64,000 bases of DNA from DATKHR01 sp036557365 (lineage in GTDB: Bacteria > Acidobacteriota > Vicinamibacteria > Vicinamibacterales > CAVVIG01): assembly GCA_036557365.1 (NCBI GenBank), contig DATBHR010000094.1, positions 20,154 to 84,153 of the forward strand, in the 5' to 3' direction. Positions 33,308 through 39,991 of the stretch are shown here, piece after piece (position 1 is the stretch's first letter; each line of letters opens with the position of its first letter). A model generated the notes under the pieces. It ran no database searches and had not been told where the DNA came from. It saw only the letters and a list, made by a program, of their open reading frames with translations. A program made the translations under genes and the position numbers.

Positions 33308-34422
33308 GGCTGCGCGATCGGCTGGATGGGCGCGCCGTCGGCCAGCTTCTGGGCGCCAGACGTCACCACGCGCTCACCTTCCTTGATCCCTTCGAGCACG
33401 GGATAGTCGTTGCCGACGATCGTGCCGACCTTGATCCCGCGCTGCCTGGCCACGAGCTGGCCGCCTTTGCTCTCACCGCCTGGCGCCGGCTCGGCGACAA
33501 AGGCGAAGAACTGCCCGTTGACGCGCAGGACGGCCGTCACCGGCACGACCAGCCCGCCGGTCGTCTTCCAGACGATGCGCGCGCGCACGTACTGCGACGC
33601 GCGGAGCTTTCCTGACGGATTCGGCACCTGCCCTTTCACGAGCACCGACTGCGTCTGGTCGTCCACGCGCGGCGAGATGAAGCTGATCGTCGTCGAGGCG
33701 AGCGTTTCGGATCCGTCGCTGCTCAGAATGCGGATCGGCAGCCCCATCTTCAGTTCGGCTGCGCGCTCGATCGGCACGTTGACGTACACCTCGAGCGCCT
33801 CGTTCTGATCGATCGTCGTGAGGATCGTCTGCGGCGTGACGAGGTTCCCTACGCGCGCCGGCACGTCGCCGACGATGCCGGCCGTCGGCGCGGTCACGGT
33901 GAAGTACTGGAGCTGGACGACCTGCTGCTTGAGCTGCGCGCGCAGCGAATTCAGGTTCGCCTGCGCCGTCTGCAGCGCCGTCGCCGCCTGTTCCTGTTCC
34001 TGGCGGCTGATCGCGCCCGCTTCCAGCAGCTCGGACGACCGTTGTGCCTGCTGTCGCGCGAACGTGACGGCCGCCTCACGCGCGGCCAGCTCGGCCTCCT
34101 GGCTGGTGACCGCCGCCTGCTGACGCTGCGGATCGATCTGTACCAGCGGCGCACCAGGCCGGACGCGATCGCCGGACTTCACGAAGATCTGCGTGATCTG
34201 TCCTTCGATCTGCGGCTGGACCGCCGTCGACTTCAACGACTTGACGGTCGCGACGTACTCGGTCGTGTCCTCGATCGGCGCGATCTTCGCCGTCGTGAGC
34301 TGGACCGGGGTCGGCGGCATACCGCCGCCGGGCGGAGCACCCGCCTGCTGACTGCTCTTACACGCTGTTGCCAGCGCGGCGGCAAACAACGCCGTCGCGG
34401 TGGCGGCCGTTCGAAGCGACAT
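33304..34422 (-). CDS. RND efflux periplasmic adaptor (membrane fusion lipoprotein)
   Basis: The 372-residue protein has a lipoprotein signal ending LATAC, so a lipid-anchored Cys at about residue 21. The MFP domains follow in order: beta-barrel start TEYVATVKSLKSTAVQPQIEGQI, lipoyl half VKSGDRVRPGAPLVQIDP, an alpha hairpin (about 95-160, Gln/Ala/Arg-rich), second lipoyl half FTVTAPTAGIVGDVP, and the closing beta domain. It bridges permease and TolC duct. A longer open frame goes 79 codons further upstream but lacks the signal. It overlaps the permease start by four bases, which fixes the operon order adaptor, permease, TolC. Confidence 0.94.
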   Translation of the reverse strand: MSLRTAATATALFAAALATACKSSQQAGAPPGGGMPPTPVQLTTAKIAPIEDTTEYVATVKSLKSTAVQPQIEGQITQIFVKSGDRVRPGAPLVQIDPQRQQAAVTSQEAELAAREAAVTFARQQAQRSSELLEAGAISRQEQEQAATALQTAQANLNSLRAQLKQQVVQLQYFTVTAPTAGIVGDVPARVGNLVTPQTILTTIDQNEALEVYVNVPIERAAELKMGLPIRILSSDGSETLASTTISFISPRVDDQTQSVLVKGQVPNPSGKLRASQYVRARIVWKTTGGLVVPVTAVLRVNGQFFAFVAEPAPGGESKGGQLVARQRGIKVGTIVGNDYPVLEGIKEGERVVTSGAQKLADGAPIQPIAQP

Positions 34423-34568
34423 GATGGGTGAGCTCTCGGAAGAAAAGGGGTAACCTGGCGGCCGGTCACTCAGTGTATGACAGGCGCGCCGAAATCCCAA
34501 CCCGGCCGCTGACAGCGGCGGGCCCCAGCGTGCGCCGCGGAGCCCACCGACAAGAACGTGATCGAACG

Positions 34569-34581
34569 CCGAAACTGTAAC
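34569..34581 (+). promoter_or_regulatory. Direct repeat copy 1 (CCGAAACTGTAAC) before mreB
   Basis: A 13-base sequence recurs exactly at 34639-34651, a distance of 70 bases. Both copies lie in the 260-base gap between the divergent RND operon and mreB. The gap otherwise shows no clear -35/-10 pair. Confidence 0.4.
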
Positions 34582-34638
34582 CGCCTCGGCTGCTTCCGAC
34601 CCAACAATTGCTCGTTTTTCAACGTGTTCCGGCGGGCT

Positions 34639-34651
34639 CCGAAACTGTAAC
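34639..34651 (+). promoter_or_regulatory. Direct repeat copy 2 (CCGAAACTGTAAC) before mreB
   Basis: Second exact copy, 31 bases before the mreB start codon. Together with the first it suggests a protein-binding site array or a duplicated promoter element for mreB. Confidence 0.4.
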
Positions 34652-34682
34652 GACGGCATCCAAGTTGCCGTGCGGCAGAGTC

Positions 34683-35705
34683 ATGTTCTCTGCGCTCCTC
34701 TCCCATTTCTCGCACGACCTCGCCATCGATCTCGGGACCGCAAACACCTGCGTCTTCGCGCGCGGCCGCGGCATCGTCGTCAGCGAACCGTCGATCGTCG
34801 CCCTGAACAAGGTCAACGGCCGCATCGAAGCCGTCGGCACTGACGCCAAGGAAATGCTCGGTCGGACGCCCGGCAACATCACTGCCATCCGGCCGATGAA
34901 GGACGGCGTCATTGCCGACTTCGAAGCGGCAGAGCGCATGCTCACGCACTTCATCCGCAAGGCGCACAAGCGGAGCGGCTGGCTGCGGCCCCGCGTCGTC
35001 ATCGGCGTGCCGTCCGAAATTACGCAAGTCGAGCGCCGCGCTGTCAAGGACAGCGCCTTCCGCGCGAAGGCAAGCGAGGTGCACCTCATCGAGGAGGCCA
35101 TGGCGGCCGCGATTGGCGCCGGCATGCCGATCACCGAGGCCTCGGGCAACATGGTGGTCGACATCGGCGGCGGGACCACGGACATCGCGGTCATCTCGCT
35201 GGCAGGCGTGGTGTACGGCAAGTCGGTCCGCGTCGCCGGCAACGAGCTCGACGATGCGATCATTCAGCACGCGCGGAAGGCGCACAACCTTCTGATCGGC
35301 GAACGAACGGCCGAGCAGATCAAGATGGACATTGGATCCGCGTATCCGCTCGAGACGAAGACGACGCTCGAAGTCAAGGGACGCCATCTGACCGAAGGCC
35401 GGCCGAAGACCGTCACGATGACCGACGAAGAAGTGCGGAAGGCCCTCAGCGAACCGGTGCGCGCCATCGTCCAGGCCGTGCACGACGCGCTCGAACGGAT
35501 TCCGCCGGAGCTCTCCGCTGACATTTTCGATCGCGGCATCATTCTTACTGGCGGCGGATCGCTCCTGAAGAATTTCGACAAACGCCTGCGCGACGAAACC
35601 GGACTACCGGTCCAGCTCGCGGAAGATCCGCTGTCGTCGGTCGTGCTGGGCGCCGGAAAGATGCTGAGCGACTTCAGCTTGTTGCGAAGGATCTCACTCG
35701 ACTGA
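34683..35705 (+). CDS. mreB: Rod shape-determining protein MreB
   Basis: The 340-residue actin-like protein has the full set of MreB motifs: DLAIDLGTANTCVFARG (phosphate 1), AVKDSAFRAKASEVHLIEEAMAAAIGAGMPI, the phosphate-2 loop VVDIGGGTTDIAVI, and the adenosine motif GIILTGGGSLLKNFD. It organises cell-wall elongation along the inner membrane. The usual MreC, MreD and penicillin-binding partners are not next to it in this window; instead the RND operon is divergent on one side and a repeat-flanked gene follows. An upstream in-frame ATG (34608) would add 25 residues not seen in the family, so 34683 is chosen. Confidence 0.95.
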   Translation: MFSALLSHFSHDLAIDLGTANTCVFARGRGIVVSEPSIVALNKVNGRIEAVGTDAKEMLGRTPGNITAIRPMKDGVIADFEAAERMLTHFIRKAHKRSGWLRPRVVIGVPSEITQVERRAVKDSAFRAKASEVHLIEEAMAAAIGAGMPITEASGNMVVDIGGGTTDIAVISLAGVVYGKSVRVAGNELDDAIIQHARKAHNLLIGERTAEQIKMDIGSAYPLETKTTLEVKGRHLTEGRPKTVTMTDEEVRKALSEPVRAIVQAVHDALERIPPELSADIFDRGIILTGGGSLLKNFDKRLRDETGLPVQLAEDPLSSVVLGAGKMLSDFSLLRRISLD

Positions 35706-35750
35706 CAAGGCAGAAATTGCAGGACGGCAGAAATTGCAGGATTGGAGGGA

Positions 35751-35776
35751 TTGCAGGATTGCAGGATTGCAGGAAG
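35751..35776 (+). repeat. Left inverted repeat of the cassette
   Basis: 26 bases made of three TTGCAGGA-type units. Exact reverse complement of 36271-36296. Confidence 0.75.
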
Positions 35777-35863
35777 TGAAGAAGGGGCCGACCGATCGCG
35801 TCGAGATCGGGCCGAATTCAACGAAATCCCAGATGGTCCGTCGCGTGCTAGTCGATTGGCGCG

Positions 35864-36232
35864 ATGGACCCGATCGCGGAAGACCTGAAAGACCGTACCA
35901 AGCGGTTCGCCATCGCCATCATCGACTTCGTGGACACGCTGCCGCGCACGACCGCCGGGGCAGCGCTCGCGCGCCAGCTGACGCGAGCCGGCCTCGGCGT
36001 CGCCGGCAATTACCGCAGCGCCTGCCGCTCACGCTCGCATACTGAATTCACCGCACGGATGGGCATCGTCCTCGAAGAAGCCGACGAAGCCGAGCTCTGG
36101 ATCGAAATGTCCTGCGAAAAACAATGGGGAGATCTCGGGCGCCGAACCCGGCTGCTCGATGAAAGCGGCCAGCTCCGTGCTATTTTTTCGAGAGCCTACC
36201 TGACCGCCCGCTCCCGCGAACGGCGACACTAG
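35864..36232 (+). CDS. Four-helix-bundle protein (S23 / IVP family)
   Basis: The 122-residue protein matches the four-helix-bundle proteins first found in 23S rRNA intervening sequences. It has the FAIAIIDFVDTLPRTTAGAALARQLTRAGLGVAGNYRSACRSRS pattern of helices 1-2, where the GVAGNYR region is the most conserved, and FTARMGIVLEEADEAELWIEM of helices 3-4. Relatives include the accessory Avd proteins of diversity-generating retroelements, which bind nucleic acid as pentamers. No reverse transcriptase lies nearby. The gene sits alone between inverted repeats. The role of stand-alone members is not established. The chosen ATG gives a normal family length; an upstream open frame would add no conserved residues. 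Confidence 0.88.
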   Translation: MDPIAEDLKDRTKRFAIAIIDFVDTLPRTTAGAALARQLTRAGLGVAGNYRSACRSRSHTEFTARMGIVLEEADEAELWIEMSCEKQWGDLGRRTRLLDESGQLRAIFSRAYLTARSRERRH

Positions 36233-36270
36233 CGCGGCGTCGGCCTTTCCTCGTTTCGTCATCTTTCTTC

Positions 36271-36296
36271 CTTCCTGCAATCCTGCAATCCTGCAA
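36271..36296 (-). repeat. Right inverted repeat of the cassette
   Basis: Exact reverse complement of the left repeat at 35751-35776. It is followed by three more TGCAA-type units up to 36315, directly before the -10 box of the WYL gene. Confidence 0.75.
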
Positions 36297-36316
36297 TGCT
36301 GCAATGCTGCAATTGC

Positions 36317-36322
36317 TAGAAT
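36317..36322 (+). promoter_or_regulatory. -10 box TAGAAT at the cassette edge, leaderless start of the WYL gene
   Basis: TAGAAT ends 6 bases before the ATG at 36329 and begins right after the last repeat unit of the cassette, so the region where a -35 would be is made of repeat DNA. Confidence 0.5.
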
Positions 36323-36328
36323 GCCCCC

Positions 36329-37354
36329 ATGCCCCGGAACGCCGAGGTCATTCGGCAATGGGCGATCCTCCGGCAGATCGAGCAATCGCGGACTGCTGGC
36401 GTCACGATCGACGAGCTGGCGGCGGCGTGTGACGTCACGACACGAACGATCCGCCGCGACCTTCAGGCGCTCGAGGAAGCCGGCTTCCCGCTCTTCGACG
36501 ATCGATCCGCGGACGACGGACGAACGCGGTGGAAGATCAACGGGCAGGCGTTCAGGGGCCTGGCGGCTGGACTGACCGTGTCGGAGCTGTGTGCGTTGTA
36601 CTTCAGCCGCACGCTCGTTGAAGCGCTGTCGGGCACTCCGTTTCGCGACGACGTCGGGAGCGCGTTCGAGAAGCTCGGCTCGGTCCTGACGCCGCACATG
36701 CGACAGTTTCTCGATCAGCTGCCGCGCGTGATTTCGACCAAACCCGATCCGTTACGGCGACGGACCGACGTGGACAGCGCCCGCCAGCAACCGCTCACGG
36801 CACGCGCGCTCGAAGCGATTCTGCAGTCGCGGCAGGCGCTCGTCACCTATCACTCACAGTCGAGCGATCGGTTGAAGTCGTATCAGCTGCATCCGTATCG
36901 TCTGGCGTTCGCGCAGGGCGGCCTATATCTGCTCGCGTTCGTCCCCGAGTACGGCGAGGTTCGGACCTTCGCGCTCGAACGGATGCAGAGCATCTCGCTC
37001 CTCGATGAACGCTTCACCGCGGTGGACGAGCTACCGGACGCCGCGTTTCCCCATTCGCTGGGTGTCCACTCGGGTCCGCCCGAGCAGGTCACGGTCGAAT
37101 TCGAGCCGGCGGTCGCCGATTACGTGTCCACCCGCGAGTGGCACCCGTCGCAATCGATCGTCCCGTTGGCGAACGGACGGCTACAGGTCACGCTCGACGT
37201 GTGCGTCGATCGTGCGCTCCGCGCCTGGATTCTGAGCTTCGGCCCCTTCGCGCGGGTGACGAAACCGGACCACTTGATCAGCGAAATCGCCGGCCAGTTC
37301 GAGGACGCGCTCGCAAAATACGCCGCTGCCGGCGCGCCGGCCGGCGATCGATAA
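36329..37354 (+). CDS. WYL-domain transcriptional regulator
   Basis: The 341-residue protein has an N-terminal DeoR-type winged helix (about 8-60, with TIDELAAACDVTTRTIRRDLQAL as the recognition part). A WYL domain covers about 150-240, seen as LVTYHSQSSDRLKSYQLHPYRLAFAQGGLYLLAFVPEYGEVRTFALERM, and a WCX-type C-terminal part follows. WYL proteins respond to nucleic-acid or nucleotide signals and often govern DNA repair or defence genes. The ligand here is unknown. It starts next to the repeat cassette and is followed after 10 bases by an amidohydrolase gene, so they may be co-transcribed. Confidence 0.92.
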   Translation: MPRNAEVIRQWAILRQIEQSRTAGVTIDELAAACDVTTRTIRRDLQALEEAGFPLFDDRSADDGRTRWKINGQAFRGLAAGLTVSELCALYFSRTLVEALSGTPFRDDVGSAFEKLGSVLTPHMRQFLDQLPRVISTKPDPLRRRTDVDSARQQPLTARALEAILQSRQALVTYHSQSSDRLKSYQLHPYRLAFAQGGLYLLAFVPEYGEVRTFALERMQSISLLDERFTAVDELPDAAFPHSLGVHSGPPEQVTVEFEPAVADYVSTREWHPSQSIVPLANGRLQVTLDVCVDRALRAWILSFGPFARVTKPDHLISEIAGQFEDALAKYAAAGAPAGDR

Positions 37355-37364
37355 TCGGTCCGCC

Positions 37365-38594
37365 ATGTCGAAGCGATTTCTGTTCTGTGTCGGCGCGTGC
37401 GTCGCGGGCCTGCTCGCGCCCGGCCTTGCCGCAACGACCGCCATCAAAGCCGGACGACTCGTCGACGGCTCGGGCCGCGTCCTCACCAACGTGGTCATCG
37501 TCATTCAGGACGACCGGATCGCGTCGGTCGGCACCGGCGCTGTTCCACCGGGCGCCAACGTCATCGACCTCGGGCACTTCACGCTCGTGCCCGGCTTGAT
37601 AGACGCCCACACGCACATGACGTACTACTGGGACCGCGCGCCCGGAACGCGTCCGCTCGGTCAGCCGCGACGGCCGGCCGGCGTCACGACGGTCCTTGCG
37701 TTCGAGAACGCGCGCCGCACGCTCGAGACAGGCGTCACGACCGTTCGCGATCTCAGCGCCTCGAACGAAATCGACTACGCGATGCGCGATCTGATCAACA
37801 TGGGCAAAATGATCGGGCCGCGCATGTTCGTCGCGGGACAGGGACTGTCCGCCGGACGCGGGGGTGAGGTAGACCCTATCGCGTTTCGCGAACAGGCTGA
37901 AGCGCGCATCGCCGCAGGATCCGACTGGGTGAAGATCTTCGGATCCCGCGGCAGCTTCCAGAGTGTCGACACCACGCAGACGGTTCCGTTCGAAGCCATG
38001 AAGGCGGTCGTAGATGCGGCGCACGCGAAGAATCACCGAGTTGCGATTCACTCTTACGGACCGTCAGGCGTGAAAGACGCGGTGCGCGCCGGCGCCGATT
38101 CGGTCGAGCACGGCATCGACCTGGACGACGAGACGATCGCTGAAATGGTCCGTCGCGGGACCGTCTGGGTTCCCACCATCGATCACAACCGGTATTATGT
38201 GGACGCGCGGGACGAGTACGGATTCGCGCCCGAGACGATTCCGCCGCTGCAGGCCTACATCGAGAACAATCTCGAGTCGACACGACGCGCGTTCAAGGCC
38301 GGCGTGAAGATCGCGATGGGATCGGACGCGGTCTACAGCATGTTCGGCCAGAACACGCGCGAACTGGGCTGGTTCATCAAGGCCGGGATGACGCCGGCAC
38401 AAGCGCTGGCAGCGGCCACGACCGTCCCGGCAGCCCTGCTCGATCACGAGCGGGATCTGGGAGCGATTGCTCCCGGCTACTATGCCGACATCGTGGCGGT
38501 CGATGGGGATCCGCTCGCCGACATCAACGTGCTGATCGACAAGGTTCGCTGGGTCATGAAGGGCGGCGCAGTCGTCGTGGACAAAACGAGGTGA
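37365..38594 (+). CDS. Secreted amidohydrolase family protein
   Basis: The 409-residue protein has a signal peptide (about 1-22, ending LAPGLAA). It has the amidohydrolase metal-binding plan: DAHTH (His82, His84), a VKIFGS stretch whose Lys may be carboxylated, VAIHSYG with the third His, SVEHGID with the fourth, and MGSDAVYSMFG with the catalytic Asp. The family includes imidazolonepropionase-like and prolidase-like enzymes. The physiological amide or peptide is unknown. A GATAAT box ends 9 bases before the ATG, so it may also have its own promoter. The stop is two bases before the next ATG. Confidence 0.9.
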   Translation: MSKRFLFCVGACVAGLLAPGLAATTAIKAGRLVDGSGRVLTNVVIVIQDDRIASVGTGAVPPGANVIDLGHFTLVPGLIDAHTHMTYYWDRAPGTRPLGQPRRPAGVTTVLAFENARRTLETGVTTVRDLSASNEIDYAMRDLINMGKMIGPRMFVAGQGLSAGRGGEVDPIAFREQAEARIAAGSDWVKIFGSRGSFQSVDTTQTVPFEAMKAVVDAAHAKNHRVAIHSYGPSGVKDAVRAGADSVEHGIDLDDETIAEMVRRGTVWVPTIDHNRYYVDARDEYGFAPETIPPLQAYIENNLESTRRAFKAGVKIAMGSDAVYSMFGQNTRELGWFIKAGMTPAQALAAATTVPAALLDHERDLGAIAPGYYADIVAVDGDPLADINVLIDKVRWVMKGGAVVVDKTR

Positions 38595-38596
38595 AC

Positions 38597-39052
38597 ATGA
38601 GACGAACCGTGATGGCAATCGCGATGTCGCTGGCGGCGGTCTCGGCTTCCGCGCAGCCGGCCGGCGAGCAGAAGAACGTGCAGGACGCGGTCGAGGCATT
38701 CCTGCTCCACCTCGGCGACGGCGAGTTCGACAAAGTCGCAGGCGATCTGGCCGTGAAGTCGATCGTGATCGTGGTCCGCGAGCGCGACGGCAAGTGGGCG
38801 AACACCTATGAGACCGGCGACGCGTGGCTGGCGAGCCTGAAGCGGAACGCGAACTTCACGAAGTTCCGCGAGCCGATCACGAACGTCAAAGTCACGATCG
38901 ACGACACGGCGCTCGCGTATCTGCGCGCTGACTTCCAGGTCGTTCGGGACGGCAAGCCGCTGTCGCACGGCGTGGATCAATTCACCCTGGTCCGCGAAGA
39001 CGGCCGCTGGAAGATCGCAGCCGTCGCGTATACGTCGATGGCGGTGAAGTAG
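38597..39052 (+). CDS. Secreted NTF2-like (SnoaL-type) protein
   Basis: The 151-residue protein has a signal peptide (about 1-20, ending ASAQP). The rest is a cone-shaped alpha+beta fold of the nuclear-transport-factor-2 type: opening helix NVQDAVEAFLLHLGDGEFDKVAGDL and the closing strands DQFTLVREDGRWKIAAVAYTSM. No catalytic residues can be named. GAGGTG before the ATG forms a ribosome site inside the end of the amidohydrolase gene, so the two genes are coupled. A GTG six bases earlier would also be in frame. Confidence 0.82.
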   Translation: MRRTVMAIAMSLAAVSASAQPAGEQKNVQDAVEAFLLHLGDGEFDKVAGDLAVKSIVIVVRERDGKWANTYETGDAWLASLKRNANFTKFREPITNVKVTIDDTALAYLRADFQVVRDGKPLSHGVDQFTLVREDGRWKIAAVAYTSMAVK

Positions 39053-39055
39053 CTG

Positions 39056-39925
39056 GTGCCGGTCCGCCTGCTGGCCATCGACATCGATGGGACGCTGCTC
39101 GACAGCCGAGGCCGCCTGCCCGATGCGCATCGCGACGCCGTCGTCCACGCGGCGGCGTCGGGAATCGCCGTCGCGCTGGTCACGGGACGAAGTTTTCACT
39201 TCGCGCGGCCGGTCGCGGACCTCCTCCCAATCCCGCTCACCCTCATCCTCAACAACGGCGCCGTCGTAAAGGACAAGCGTGGCGCGACGCTCGCGCGCCA
39301 CGTCGTGCCGAGGAACGCCGTGCGGCACATCCTCGAGCGGACGCGCGCCTACGAGGACGGCGTCGCGATCGTCTTCGACTACGATCCCGGCGACGAAGCG
39401 GGCCGCCCGCCGTACGGCGACGAGTCGCGCCAGATCGTCTTCGAGCGGATGGACTGGACGGTCGTCAACCGCCGCGGCTACTTCGACAAGAACAAGGCGT
39501 TCATCGCGTCGTCAGACGGACCGCTGGCCGACGCGCTGTCCGAAGATCCGATCCAGGTGATGTTCAACGGCGGCGTCACGTCGATGCGCGAGCTCGTCGC
39601 GCAGCTTCGATCGCTGTCCATTGCGCCGCACATTTCGGTGGCGCTCACCGAATACGAGCATCGGGACTTCTCGCTGGTCGACGTCAACGCGGCGGGCTGC
39701 TCGAAGGGGTCGACGCTCGCGCGATGGGTCGAGTCGCAGGGCTGGTCGGGCGCCGACGTGATGGCCGTCGGCGACAACTGGAACGACGTCGAGATGCTCG
39801 ACTTCGCGGGCGCGGCGTTCGTCATGGCGAACGCCGCCGACGCGCTCAAGTCGCGCGGATACCGGCTGACCGGATCGAACGACGAGAACGGCCTCGCCGC
39901 CGCCATCGAGACCTGCTTTCAGTAG
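39056..39925 (+). CDS. Cof-type HAD superfamily phosphatase
   Basis: The 289-residue soluble protein has the HAD motifs: DIDGTLLDS at residues 9-17 with the nucleophile Asp9 and acid Asp11, VTGRSF (motif II), CSKGSTLARW (motif III Lys), and VGDNWNDVEMLDFAG (motif IV). The C2-type cap between motifs II and III marks the Cof group, whose members hydrolyse sugar phosphates, nucleotides or flavin phosphates. The GTG start follows the previous stop by only three bases, so it belongs to the same message. Confidence 0.92.
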   Translation: MPVRLLAIDIDGTLLDSRGRLPDAHRDAVVHAAASGIAVALVTGRSFHFARPVADLLPIPLTLILNNGAVVKDKRGATLARHVVPRNAVRHILERTRAYEDGVAIVFDYDPGDEAGRPPYGDESRQIVFERMDWTVVNRRGYFDKNKAFIASSDGPLADALSEDPIQVMFNGGVTSMRELVAQLRSLSIAPHISVALTEYEHRDFSLVDVNAAGCSKGSTLARWVESQGWSGADVMAVGDNWNDVEMLDFAGAAFVMANAADALKSRGYRLTGSNDENGLAAAIETCFQ

Positions 39926-39991
39926 CGCAGCGCGATCACAACGCCGCCTGCGTGAGGCGCGGTGCTCGACGTCCTCGACGTCCTGCCGCAC

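Larger units (their letters stand above)
35706..36316 (+). mobile_element. Inverted-repeat-flanked cassette with a four-helix-bundle gene
   Basis: The segment between mreB and the WYL regulator starts and ends with arrays of the unit TTGCAGGA. The innermost 26 bases of the left array (35751-35776) are the exact reverse complement of 36271-36296. The arrays continue imperfectly outwards, to about 35711 on the left (CAGAAATTGCAGGACGG) and about 36315 on the right. The only gene inside is the four-helix-bundle protein. The structure looks like a small non-autonomous insertion unit, but no transposase or target duplication was seen. Confidence 0.5.

Noticed and set aside
30818..33406. An 862-codon open frame antisense to the RND permease
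   Set aside because: Composition is Arg/Asp/His-rich, no motif is visible, and the opposite strand carries a complete RND permease.
34423..34659. 79-codon N-terminal extension of the RND adaptor
   Set aside because: It would put a lipoprotein signal in the middle of the protein and run through the mreB upstream region.
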